Origin: Stenotrophomonas nematodicola
GTDB lineage: Bacteria; Pseudomonadota; Gammaproteobacteria; Xanthomonadales; Xanthomonadaceae
Direction: 5' to 3'
Length of the DNA: 64,000 nucleotides
Assembly (NCBI RefSeq): GCF_009467805.1
Contig: NZ_WIAY01000002.1
Location: 674,822-738,821, forward strand
Numbering within the stretch: the stretch's first letter is position 1; each line of letters begins with the position of its first letter. The position numbers were made by a program, and so were the translations under genes. Positions 55,790 through 63,840 of the stretch are shown in pieces. The notes beneath the pieces were generated by a model. The model did not search any database. It was not told the DNA's origin and was given only the letters and a program-made list of their open reading frames with translations.

Positions 55790-57319
55790 TTACCGGCGGC
55801 GCGGATCGACCATGTCGGCCGCGCTCCGGGCGAACGTCAGTGGCGTGGCGTCCACCACCGCATCGCCCACGGGGCGGCCCGCCAGGAAGTCGACGATGCT
55901 GCGGGCGATGGCCGGGTTGCCCACCCACATCTCATTGTCGTGCGCGGCGTTGCGCACCAGCAGCGAGCGGTGGTTGGACAGCCCGGGGCGCAGGGCCTCG
56001 GCATTGGCCGGCGGGGTGCGCCCGTCCAGCGTGCCGCTGATCAGCAGGACCGGCACGTCACTGCGCACCGGTGCGCGAAACCCCTCGCCCAGATCGACCA
56101 GGCCCAGCCCATCGCCCAGCGACGGGAACGGAACGTTCATGGCATCGCCGAACAGACTCTGGCGCGCCTGTGCCTCGGCCAGTGCGCGGCGCTGCGGACT
56201 CTGCCCGGACGCCACGTCCATCGCCAGCGACATCGCGTTGGACGCGCCGTACTGGCTGCGCAGCAGCAGCACCAGGTCGGCCAGCGGATCGTAGTTGCCC
56301 TGCTCGGCCTCGCGCAGCACCATCGGCAACCATTGCTGGGTCATGCGCTGGCCCAGCGACAGAGCGATGGCCAGCTGGCCATCGAACGCGCCGATCATGA
56401 CGGTGCGTCCGCCCTGCATGCGGCTGGTCCCCTGGCGCGGCTGTTCGCGCAGCGCCGCCAGCACGCGCACCGCCGATCCCTGCAGATCCTCGACGCCGGC
56501 CGGCCTGGCCACCGTTGCCAGCTCACCGAGCAGTGCGTCGGCCGCCAGCGGCAGCTTCAACGTATCGTCCGGCCCTTCGACGCCCATCAGCACCACGCGC
56601 TCCAGTCCGTCGCCGTGCAGGCGCATCGTGGCCAACGCCAGATGGGTGCCATAGCTCATCCCCCACAGGCTGATCCGGGGTACGCCGAGTGCCTGGCGAA
56701 GCGCGTCCAGGTCGCCCGCGCTCTCCACGGTGGTGTACGCGGCCAGATCCACGCCGGCCTCGCGCCAGTACGCAACACAACGGGCGGTGGTGGCATGCAG
56801 CGTGGCCAGCATGGCCTCGCGCTGCAACGGCCTGGCATCGTCGAAGCGGTCCTGGTACGGGCACTCCGGCGGCGGCTCTGACGCCCCCGCGCCGCGCTGG
56901 TCGAGCAGCAGTACGTCGGCTTCGCGCCGCATCTGGTCGAACACCGGCCAGCGCGGCCCACGCGCGGTGCCGATCCCCGAGCCGCCGGGACCGCCGGCCA
57001 GGTACACCACCGGTGCGGCGCTGCCGTCGCCGCCGGTCGCGCGCAGCCGCACCACGCGCAGCCGCATGCGCGGTCCCTGCGGCTGATCGTGATGACGCGG
57101 CACCTCCAGGTAGGTGGCTTCGGCGGCGATGGTGCCATGCCCCTGGGTGACCAGTTCGTAGGGCTCGAACACCAGCGACGTCGGCGCATCTGCGGCCATT
57201 GCGGGCAGTGCGGCAGCGAGGGCCAGGCACAGCGCCGCCAGGCGGGCGGCCGGTGCCGCGGTGGCCGCGAACGGGGCACGGCGACGCAGGCAGGACAGGA
57301 ACATCGGAACAGTACGCAT
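55790..57319 (-). CDS. Secreted alpha/beta hydrolase, TAP-like/proline iminopeptidase group
   Basis: A 509-residue exported peptidase-like hydrolase: signal peptide to about residue 42; VVYLAGGPGGSGIG (oxyanion region, about 104-117); LLLDQRGAGASEP; nucleophile in SLWGMSYGTHLALAT (Ser222); Asp in SGTLDGRTPPAN (near 446); His in NAAHDNEMW (near 473). This is the arrangement of the S33 tripeptidyl-aminopeptidase-like family with a C-terminal TAP domain. ATG 57319 follows CGGAGT. Divergent from the LytS/LytTR operon. Confidence 0.9.
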   Translation of the reverse strand: MRTVPMFLSCLRRRAPFAATAAPAARLAALCLALAAALPAMAADAPTSLVFEPYELVTQGHGTIAAEATYLEVPRHHDQPQGPRMRLRVVRLRATGGDGSAAPVVYLAGGPGGSGIGTARGPRWPVFDQMRREADVLLLDQRGAGASEPPPECPYQDRFDDARPLQREAMLATLHATTARCVAYWREAGVDLAAYTTVESAGDLDALRQALGVPRISLWGMSYGTHLALATMRLHGDGLERVVLMGVEGPDDTLKLPLAADALLGELATVARPAGVEDLQGSAVRVLAALREQPRQGTSRMQGGRTVMIGAFDGQLAIALSLGQRMTQQWLPMVLREAEQGNYDPLADLVLLLRSQYGASNAMSLAMDVASGQSPQRRALAEAQARQSLFGDAMNVPFPSLGDGLGLVDLGEGFRAPVRSDVPVLLISGTLDGRTPPANAEALRPGLSNHRSLLVRNAAHDNEMWVGNPAIARSIVDFLAGRPVGDAVVDATPLTFARSAADMVDPRRR

Positions 57320-57400
57320 GGCGGACTCCGGGATGGGTGGATGGGTTCGACGCCAGCATCGCGTCCCGGGTGCCGGTCCGGGCGGCACCGTCGGTCGAAC

Positions 57401-57428
57401 GTCTCCAAACGGGGGCCCAGTGTCTCCA
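57401..57428. promoter_or_regulatory. Direct repeat GTCTCCA x2, candidate LytTR binding site
   Basis: GTCTCCA at 57401-57407 and 57422-57428, exactly 21 bp apart (two helical turns). LytTR-domain regulators bind direct repeats with about this spacing. It sits between the divergent hydrolase and the LytS/LytTR operon, just 22 bp before the kinase start codon, so autoregulation or control of the hydrolase is plausible. Confidence 0.4.
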
Positions 57429-57449
57429 CGCACCCGATACGATGGACGC

Positions 57450-59156
57450 ATGCACATCGCCCGCACCCTGACCGCCTTCGTCGTCCTGCTCGCTGCCGTC
57501 GCCGCATGGTTGTCGGCCGCGGGCCCGCCGCCGCAGACCGTGTTCCTGCCGCCCGCCGCGATGGCACCGGCGACGGTGGCCGCGTCGGGACACATGCCGG
57601 CATCACCGCCGGATGGTCTGGACTGGCGCCCGCTCGATCAACGCGTACTGGCCGGCTGGCGCGGTCCGTACTGGCTGCGCTGGGACGTGCCGGCCACTGC
57701 GGCGAACGCCCCCGACCGGGCGCTGCGCCTGTCCCTGCGCGCCGCCAGCCAGCCGTACTGGAACGGACGGCCCCTGGCCGCCAATGGCGTGGTCGGGCGC
57801 ACCGCCGCAGAAGAGCGGCCCGGCCGCGTCGACGTTCTGCGCGTGCTGCCGCCCGCCTCGGGCACCGGAGGCGACACGCTGGTGGTGCTCGCCTCCAGCC
57901 AGCGTCCCGGGTGGCGGCTGCACAGCGCCGATGCCTTCATTGCCGTGGGACCGGTCGCGTCGCTGTACGGCCATCCTGTTGCCCCGTGGCTGATCGCAGC
58001 ACTGGCCACCGGCGCGCTCGCTGCGTCGTGCCTGTATTTTCTGGCGGCGCAGCGCGGACGGCCGCGCGTTCCCGGCGCCCGCCTGCTGCTCGCGCTTGGC
58101 TTGGTGGGACTGGCCTTGCCGGTGATCGAAGCCTGGCGCCCCCTGTTCGGTTACCCCTACCCGTGGCACGCGCCGCGTCTGCTGGCGCTGCAGGCGCTGC
58201 ACCTGGCCGGCGCGGTCCTGCTGCCCGCCTACCTCGCACGGCGCTTCGCTGTGGCGGTACCGGTCGGCGTACGCCTCGCCTACCTGGCCACACTGGTGGC
58301 CGTGATCGCATTCGTGCCCGGCTTCGATGGCCGTGGAGCGGCGCTGTTGCTGCTGAGCCTGCTCAGCGCGACCGCCCTGCTGCTGCGCGCCCGTGGCGAG
58401 CCCGACGAACGCGGGCCGATCCTGACCCTGGTGCTGGCCGGCGCGCTGGCCATTCCGCTGCTGGGCGGCGCCTTCCTCGACGGGCCCTACTTCCTGTTCC
58501 TGGCGGTGCTGATGGGCTTCCTGCTGCTGCGCCATGCCGCCCAGCTGCGGACGCTGGACCAGCACAACGCACAGCTGCGCGAAGAGCGCGCGCGTCTGTC
58601 GCTGCAGCTGCTGCAGCGGGGCATCCAGCCGCACTGGCTGATGAACACCCTGACCTGCCTGCAGGAGTTGATCGAGCAGGCGCCGATGCGCGCCAGCCGG
58701 CTGGTCGAGTCGCTGGCCGAACAGTTCGATCGCCTGCGCGAGAGCAGCACCCGACAGACCGTGCCGCTGGAGGAGGAACTGGCGCTGTGCCGCAACCACC
58801 TGGACATCGTGGGGCAGGCGATGGACCGCCACATCCGCTTCGAGGTGGATGCCGGTCCGGGCACGCCGTGGCTCCCGCCGGGCGTGCTGCATGCGCAGGT
58901 CGAGAACGCGCTGACCCATGCCGGTGCGGTTGCATGCGCGCAGCATCCGTTCCGCCTGCGCGTGCAGCGCGATGGCCAGCGCTGGACGCTGGATCTGCGC
59001 AGCGCGCGCGGTTCGGCCCCGCATCGCGGCCACGGCACCGGCACGCGCTACATCGAAGCCAGCCTCGCGGCCGCCTGCCCGGGCGGATGGCGCTTCGTGC
59101 AGGGTGCCGAGGGTGACGAGTGGTACGGCCGGATGGAGCTGACATGCGCATCCTGA
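57450..59156 (+). CDS. LytS-type sensor histidine kinase
   Basis: A 568-residue membrane kinase. A signal/TM helix (about 5-24), a periplasmic beta-rich region (about 25-170, resembling a jelly-roll 7TMR-DISM extracellular domain) and about seven helices (about 172-365) precede the His_kinase domain with LLQRGIQPHWLMNTLTCLQE (His395; the usual aromatic F at +4 is M here). The ATPase end is short, with LHAQVENALTHAG and RGHGTGTRYIEASL. ATG 57450. Overlaps the LytTR regulator by 13 bases. Confidence 0.88.
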   Translation: MHIARTLTAFVVLLAAVAAWLSAAGPPPQTVFLPPAAMAPATVAASGHMPASPPDGLDWRPLDQRVLAGWRGPYWLRWDVPATAANAPDRALRLSLRAASQPYWNGRPLAANGVVGRTAAEERPGRVDVLRVLPPASGTGGDTLVVLASSQRPGWRLHSADAFIAVGPVASLYGHPVAPWLIAALATGALAASCLYFLAAQRGRPRVPGARLLLALGLVGLALPVIEAWRPLFGYPYPWHAPRLLALQALHLAGAVLLPAYLARRFAVAVPVGVRLAYLATLVAVIAFVPGFDGRGAALLLLSLLSATALLLRARGEPDERGPILTLVLAGALAIPLLGGAFLDGPYFLFLAVLMGFLLLRHAAQLRTLDQHNAQLREERARLSLQLLQRGIQPHWLMNTLTCLQELIEQAPMRASRLVESLAEQFDRLRESSTRQTVPLEEELALCRNHLDIVGQAMDRHIRFEVDAGPGTPWLPPGVLHAQVENALTHAGAVACAQHPFRLRVQRDGQRWTLDLRSARGSAPHRGHGTGTRYIEASLAAACPGGWRFVQGAEGDEWYGRMELTCAS

Positions 59157-59845
59157 TCGTCGAGGACGAACTGCTGGTGCGCCAGCGCCTGCTGCGCCTG
59201 TGCACCGAGCTGGCCGGCGCACGGGCGCGGTTCGACGCGGTGGCCGATCTGGACGCGGCCGGCGACCGCCTCGCGCGCAGCGTCTACGACGGCCTGCTCC
59301 TGGACCTCAACCTCGGCGGCGAGGACGGCTTCGACCTGCTGCGCCGCGCGGTCGCCGGGCGATACCACTGCGTGGTGGTGTCGGCCCACCGCGACCGTGC
59401 GCTGCAGGCGTTCGAGCACGGTGTACTGGATTTCGTGCCCAAGCCGTTTTCACGCGAGCGCCTGGGCCAGGCGCTGGAACGCCTGCTGGACGTTGGCCGC
59501 TACCGCGCCGGCGGCGCCCGCTATCTCGGCATCTGGCGCGCACAGGGCACCGCACTGGTCGAGCTGGCCGAGGTGCAGTGGATCCGTGCCGATGGCGATT
59601 ACAGCGAACTGCGCCTGGCCAACGGCCGCAGCGAACTGCACGACAAATCCCTGGCCAGCCTGACCGCCGTGCTGCCGCCGGATTTCGTGCGCTGCCACCG
59701 CTCCTATCTGGTCAATCTGCGTCACGTGCGCACGCTGCATGCCGGCACGGGCAGCCGCTACTGGCTGGTGCTCAACGATGGTGCGGAACTCCCGGTAGGG
59801 CGCGCGCACGTGGCCACCCTGCGCGGAGAACTCGCGCTGGCGTGA
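59144..59845 (+). CDS. LytTR-family response regulator
   Basis: A 233-residue regulator. Receiver domain: EDE (8-10), Asp54 (LLLDLNLGGEDG) and Lys100 (VPKPF). LytTR DNA-binding domain at about 135-230: VQWIRADGDYSELRLANGRS, LPPDFVRCHRSYLVNLRHVR. ATG 59144 has GGAG upstream and lies inside the kinase gene. The family controls secreted or adhesion functions; here the divergent secreted hydrolase is a possible target through the direct repeats at 57401-57428. Confidence 0.93.
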   Translation: MRILIVEDELLVRQRLLRLCTELAGARARFDAVADLDAAGDRLARSVYDGLLLDLNLGGEDGFDLLRRAVAGRYHCVVVSAHRDRALQAFEHGVLDFVPKPFSRERLGQALERLLDVGRYRAGGARYLGIWRAQGTALVELAEVQWIRADGDYSELRLANGRSELHDKSLASLTAVLPPDFVRCHRSYLVNLRHVRTLHAGTGSRYWLVLNDGAELPVGRAHVATLRGELALA

Positions 59846-59869
59846 GCGCCATCGCTCATGCCCGCCCGG

Positions 59870-60249
59870 TCAACGCCGCGCGGGCGTTGTCCGGCCCAGG
59901 CCGATGCGCACCCCCAGCCAGGCGCCGGCCAGCGCGCTGAAGATCGAACAGGCCACCGGGGCAGCATTCCAGCGCACCAGCTCGCCCAGGGTCACTTCGG
60001 GCGACACGCGATGCAGGAAACCGAACGCTCCCCCCAGTAGACGGCGTGGAGCGCCACCGCCACGCCCACGAACGCGTATCGGCGTGCGACTGCACCGCCG
60101 CACAGGCACAACGCGAACCCCAGCAGCCCCGCCCACAGATCGGCCATCTGCAGCGGCCCTCCGGTTCTGGCCTGCACGGAGATCCCAAGAAACTGCGCTG
60201 CCAGCAGCGTGGGCAACAGCACGATGCAGATCGCAATCATCAGTCGCAT
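59870..60249 (-). pseudogene. Membrane protein gene broken by a frameshift in a G tract
   Basis: From ATG 60249 (GGAG upstream) a hydrophobic frame (MRLMIAICIVLLPTLLAA, then two more helices) runs to VALHAVYWG and then turns into a non-hydrophobic tail. Past a run of six G (C at 60030-60035 on the plus strand), another frame continues sensibly as GGAFGFLHRVSPEVTLGELV and a fourth helix, ending at 59870-59872. One added G would restore a single four-helix protein of about 126 residues. Either a real inactivation, a phase-variable switch, or a sequencing error in the homopolymer. It follows the metallopeptidase-like gene by one base. Confidence 0.7.
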
Positions 60250-60250
60250 G

Positions 60251-61627
60251 TCATTCTCCGTCGCGTCCTTGCGTACCGCAGGGCAGTGCGGCCCCGGGCG
60301 TCAGCTGCCACCCCACCGCCTGCCGCTCCAGTCGCCAGCCTTCGTTGAGGGTGAGCGTCCAGCCCGGCCCCTTCCATGCGGTGCCACAGCCTTCCACCGC
60401 GCCGCCCTGCACCCTGGCCAGCGACCACTCTTTCAACAGCAGTGCGCCGGCAGGCGCAGTCAGTTCACCCCACGCATCGCGCACGGTGATCGGCAGGTAG
60501 ACCGTGCCGATGTCGTCCAGCGGGAACAGCGTGCGCGGATCGAACGACACCGACGGTGCACGCAGCGGCAGACGGACCGCATCGTCGGCCAGGAAGCGTG
60601 CGCGGTAGTCGGCGCTGCGCTGCTCACGCTGCAGCGCACGTACCCGCTCTTCTGCGCGCACGTCAACCAATCCATACGTGCGCCCGGCCTGCTCGACACC
60701 CGACGGCGGCGCGCCGATCCGCCCGGCGAGCAACGTGGGCAGATCCGCATCGGCCGACAGCCTGCCGCGCCACTGTGGCGACCAGCGGTCCAGCAGCAGC
60801 CCGTACGCCGGCCCCGTTGCATACGCGGCGGAGCGGACGAAGCTCGCGGTTGCATCGGCCTTGCGCAATGCCGCCACCACGTCAGGAGCGGCATTGCCCT
60901 TGCCTGCCGCCGCAGCCAGCACGCGACCGGTGTACTCGGCCAGGCCCTCGTTGCGTTCCACGCGCGCCTCTTCAGCCCGCGCATCGCCGCCGGGCGCGGC
61001 CGCGCCCGAACGCTGGTCCCGGAATGCCACGGCAGCGGCCGCATGGCGCCGCGCATCCGCGTCGTCGGTCGTAGCGATCGCCTGTGCCAGCGCGCGCAGT
61101 TCCAGACGCAGCCAGGTGCGGCCAGCCTCACTGTCCAGATGCGCCGTATCACCTTCGGACGACGGCAGTCCCAGCGCGGCCTGCACGCAATGCCACTGCT
61201 CGTGCCAGTAGAGCGTCGCCAGGCCGTCGCCGTCCGCCGGCAGCGGCAGAAGCAGCAGCACGGTCGGTGTGCCCTCGATCTCGATGCAGGTATTGGCCGG
61301 GGGTTGATCCCGGCGCAGCGCGATGGGCACGAGCGCGCCTGTCGCCGGGTCGCGACGCCAGCTCGTGGCCGAGGTCCGGTCATGCACGATCACCGGCGCA
61401 TCCAGCGGCACGCCCCACAGCCGCCGGGCGGCGCGCGCCGCTGCCGGTGCATCCGCGATCGCCGCGATACGTTGCACGGCCACCTCGATCCCGCTGGGTG
61501 GAACCTGTGCGCGGGCCGGGAACGCAGGCACGCCCAGCCCGGCAAGGACGGCGGCAGCGCATACCATGCCCGCATACCGATGACGCGCGCCCTTTCCTGA
61601 CCGGCCTACGCTCGACATCCTTGCCAT
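60251..61627 (-). CDS. Putative secreted zinc metallopeptidase
   Basis: A 458-residue protein with a signal peptide (about 18-40). LYWHEQWHCVQ carries an HExxH zinc motif (His142, Glu143, His146), and RNEGLAEYTGR (Glu226-Glu231) could provide the third ligand as in gluzincins. The rest is unfamiliar; the C-terminal third is beta-rich (ALLLKEWSLARVQGG, WTLTLNEGWRLE). ATG 61627 is used; ATG 61618 or 61567 are alternatives. Followed at once by the frameshifted membrane gene. Function inferred from the motif only. Confidence 0.65.
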   Translation of the reverse strand: MARMSSVGRSGKGARHRYAGMVCAAAVLAGLGVPAFPARAQVPPSGIEVAVQRIAAIADAPAAARAARRLWGVPLDAPVIVHDRTSATSWRRDPATGALVPIALRRDQPPANTCIEIEGTPTVLLLLPLPADGDGLATLYWHEQWHCVQAALGLPSSEGDTAHLDSEAGRTWLRLELRALAQAIATTDDADARRHAAAAVAFRDQRSGAAAPGGDARAEEARVERNEGLAEYTGRVLAAAAGKGNAAPDVVAALRKADATASFVRSAAYATGPAYGLLLDRWSPQWRGRLSADADLPTLLAGRIGAPPSGVEQAGRTYGLVDVRAEERVRALQREQRSADYRARFLADDAVRLPLRAPSVSFDPRTLFPLDDIGTVYLPITVRDAWGELTAPAGALLLKEWSLARVQGGAVEGCGTAWKGPGWTLTLNEGWRLERQAVGWQLTPGAALPCGTQGRDGE

Positions 61628-61721
61628 GATCCGCGCGCATCTCCCTGAAAACGTGATGGATGGTGCTGCGGCTCAGGGTAGTTCAGCGCGCGCGGGGGTG
61701 CCACACCGGCACAACGCGGCG

Positions 61722-62318
61722 CTAGCGCCCGCGTCGCACCGTGGCGACGATCAGATGCTCCAGCTCTGCTTCGGCGGCCGGCTGCGCCACCCGCCCGGCC
61801 ACAACCGCGTCGGACAGCGACTCGGCGGCGCCCAGGATGGCCCAGAAACCGGCTTCCGGCACGCTCCCCTCGGGTGCGAAGCCGCCGAGCCATCCCGCGC
61901 ACTTGGCAATGAAGTCCTGCTGATAGCGCCGCTTCACCTGCAGCAGTTCCGGCGAGCCGGCCAGCGCGGCGAGAATGCCCTGGATTTCGCTGCCCTGTGA
62001 CAGCACGCAATCGATGTAGCCACCCGCAATGGCATGCGCGCGGTCCTTCAACTGCACCTTCGCCGCGCCGATGCGCTCGTCGAAAACGGCGGTCTGGCGC
62101 ACGTCGTAGTCCTGGTAGAGCGCGGCCAGCAGACCGTTGCGCGTCACGAAGTGGTCGTACGCCACCGGCTTGGTGACGCCCGCCGCCTCGGCCAACCGCC
62201 CCAGCGAGAGCGCATCGGTGCCTTCGGCGCCAACCAGTGCCCACGCCACGTCGAGCAGCTGGCGGGCGCGTTGTTCACGCGGCAGGCGGCGGCGGCGGGG
62301 CTCAGGGCGTGCAGGCAT
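61722..62318 (-). CDS. TetR family transcriptional regulator
   Basis: A 198-residue regulator with the TetR helix-turn-helix: REQRARQLLDVAWALVGAEG, SLGRLAEAAGVTKPVAYDHF, VTRNGLLAALY. The C-terminal ligand domain is acidic and helical. It lies 12 bases after the quinone reductase gene in the same operon; a dyad in the operon promoter (62951-62969) is its likely site. ATG 62318. Confidence 0.92.
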   Translation of the reverse strand: MPARPEPRRRRLPREQRARQLLDVAWALVGAEGTDALSLGRLAEAAGVTKPVAYDHFVTRNGLLAALYQDYDVRQTAVFDERIGAAKVQLKDRAHAIAGGYIDCVLSQGSEIQGILAALAGSPELLQVKRRYQQDFIAKCAGWLGGFAPEGSVPEAGFWAILGAAESLSDAVVAGRVAQPAAEAELEHLIVATVRRGR

Positions 62319-62330
62319 CGCGGTGGGGGT

Positions 62331-62930
62331 TCAGGCGGCGGCGGACACCCCAATGGTACGTCCGATGTCGGCCGCAGTACGCAGGTGCGCCTCGGCGGCG
62401 CCGCTGTCGGACTCGAGCAGCAGCGTGGACGACAGCACCTGCGCGCCGCAGTAGTCGAAGATGCCCATGTCGATCTGCGTCTTCATGGCCGCCCCGTAAC
62501 CGCGTCGCTCGATCATCTCCGCACCGGCACCGCCCAGCCCCACCAGATGCACCTGCAGACGCTGCAGCTTCTTGGTCACCTTGCCATCGGGGGTGTCGGC
62601 GTAAGCCCAGCCCTGGGTGAACACACGGTCGACCCAGCCCTTCAGCAGCGCCGGGAACGACCACCAGTACAGCGGATAGACCAGCACCAGCACGTCGGCG
62701 CGATCAAGGCGCGCATGTTCGGCGGCCACATCGGCCGGCGCGGCCGCCGTCTGATGGAAGAGCGCGTTGTCGGCCGGATTGAAGCGGGGGTCGAAACCCT
62801 CCGCGGCGAGATCGGCGATTTCCACGGTATGGCCGGTACCGGCTGCAAGAACGGCATCGCCGATGCGGCTGGCCACGGCATGGGTGAGTGAATGAGGGTT
62901 GGGGTGGGCGACGACGATAAGGCTGTGCAT
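62331..62930 (-). CDS. NAD(P)H dehydrogenase (quinone), MdaB/NQO family
   Basis: A 199-residue flavodoxin-fold enzyme reducing quinones with two electrons. Motifs: LIVVAHPNPHSLTHAVASRI (FMN phosphate loop), LVLVYPLYWWSFPALLKGWV (typical NQO loop), GWAYADTPDG and LVGLGGAGAEMIERRGYGAA. ATG 62930. First gene of an operon with a TetR regulator; quinone stress defence under TetR control is likely. Confidence 0.93.
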   Translation of the reverse strand: MHSLIVVAHPNPHSLTHAVASRIGDAVLAAGTGHTVEIADLAAEGFDPRFNPADNALFHQTAAAPADVAAEHARLDRADVLVLVYPLYWWSFPALLKGWVDRVFTQGWAYADTPDGKVTKKLQRLQVHLVGLGGAGAEMIERRGYGAAMKTQIDMGIFDYCGAQVLSSTLLLESDSGAAEAHLRTAADIGRTIGVSAAA

Positions 62931-62950
62931 GGGAGTAATCCTTGGATGAC

Positions 62951-62969
62951 GTTACCTACCAAACGTAAC
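62951..62969. promoter_or_regulatory. GTTAC-N9-GTAAC dyad, candidate TetR operator
   Basis: An inverted repeat GTTAC (62951-62955) and GTAAC (62965-62969), 21 bp upstream of the quinone reductase ATG. The size and position suit a TetR dimer site overlapping the promoter. Confidence 0.5.
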
Positions 62970-63105
62970 ATCGGACCTGCACGGGACCAGTGCTGTCAGC
63001 GGAACGCTGTTTCCGTCGCGCGGCTTCATCCCCGCCACACATGCTCCCCATCGTGGCCTCATGCGCCGGGTGCAGTCTGGGCGCCTGCATCTCGGAGGGG
63101 TTTCT

Positions 63106-63681
63106 GTGTCTTCCATCGCGGGCCACGCGGCCGCCGGCATCACCGCCTATCTGTGCTGCAACCGCTGGGCGTGCGCGCCGTCGCGCTGGGCAGTGGTCCC
63201 GTTCGCTTTTCTGGCCGTCTGCCCCGATCTGGACTACCTGGCGGTGTGGCTCCTCGGCTACGCCGCCTCGCCACGGATCACGCACAGCCTGCTCTTCGCG
63301 CTGGTGGCCAGCCTGCTGGTGCACCGGCTCACGCGCCGGCCGGCCTCCGCGCGCCTGCCCACCGCCTGGCTGCTGGCCGCCAGTCTGTCCCATCCGCTCA
63401 TGGACCTGCTGGTAGGGGCGCATCCGGTGCCCCTGCTCTGGCCCATTGCCGCGGAGATCGCCGTGCCGGTTGGCCTGCTCCCCAGCGCAGGCGCACTGTC
63501 CGCGGGCAACTACTACCTGTGGCGCAACCTGATCATTGAACTGGGCGTGCTGCTGCCGCCATTCGCACTGGCGGTGGCGGCAAGCCGGCATGCCACGCCA
63601 CGCCGGGTGCTGGCCTGGGCAGTCGGCATCGCCCCGGTCTGGGCGGCGTTCCTGATCGGCTCGCTGGCACTGGCCCGTTGA
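63106..63681 (+). CDS. DUF457/YdjM-type membrane-bound metal-dependent hydrolase
   Basis: A 191-residue integral membrane protein with about five helices and conserved polar motifs in the family order: AGHAAAGITAYL, VCPDLDYLA, RITHSLLFA and LSHPLMDLL; the His and Asp residues probably bind a metal. GTG 63106 is preferred over ATG 63061 because GGAGGGG lies six bases upstream of it. Family members include LexA-controlled YdjM of E. coli; role unclear. Confidence 0.85.
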   Translation: MSSIAGHAAAGITAYLCCNRWACAPSRWAVVPFAFLAVCPDLDYLAVWLLGYAASPRITHSLLFALVASLLVHRLTRRPASARLPTAWLLAASLSHPLMDLLVGAHPVPLLWPIAAEIAVPVGLLPSAGALSAGNYYLWRNLIIELGVLLPPFALAVAASRHATPRRVLAWAVGIAPVWAAFLIGSLALAR

Positions 63682-63840
63682 GCCGGCCGTTGCCGTTTAC
63701 CGCCTGCGGCCTGTCACGCGTTTCAAAAGGTTCAGGTGTGTGCGGCTCAGCATAGTTGGTGGGAGACCGGCCACCATAGATGGTGGCCAGTCTTTACCTA
63801 GGACCAACTCGAAGGGCCTCGAAGGCGCCGGGCGCCTAAG
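63682..63840. other. Non-coding flank of the IS remnant with a strong hairpin
   Basis: No gene. A hairpin at 63764-63793 has a perfect core GGCCACCA, TAGA, TGGTGGCC (63769-63788), extended by AGAC/GTCT after one mismatch and followed by TTT. It could terminate transcription out of the transposase fragment or mark the insertion-element end. I could not fix the terminal inverted repeat from one end only. Confidence 0.45.
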
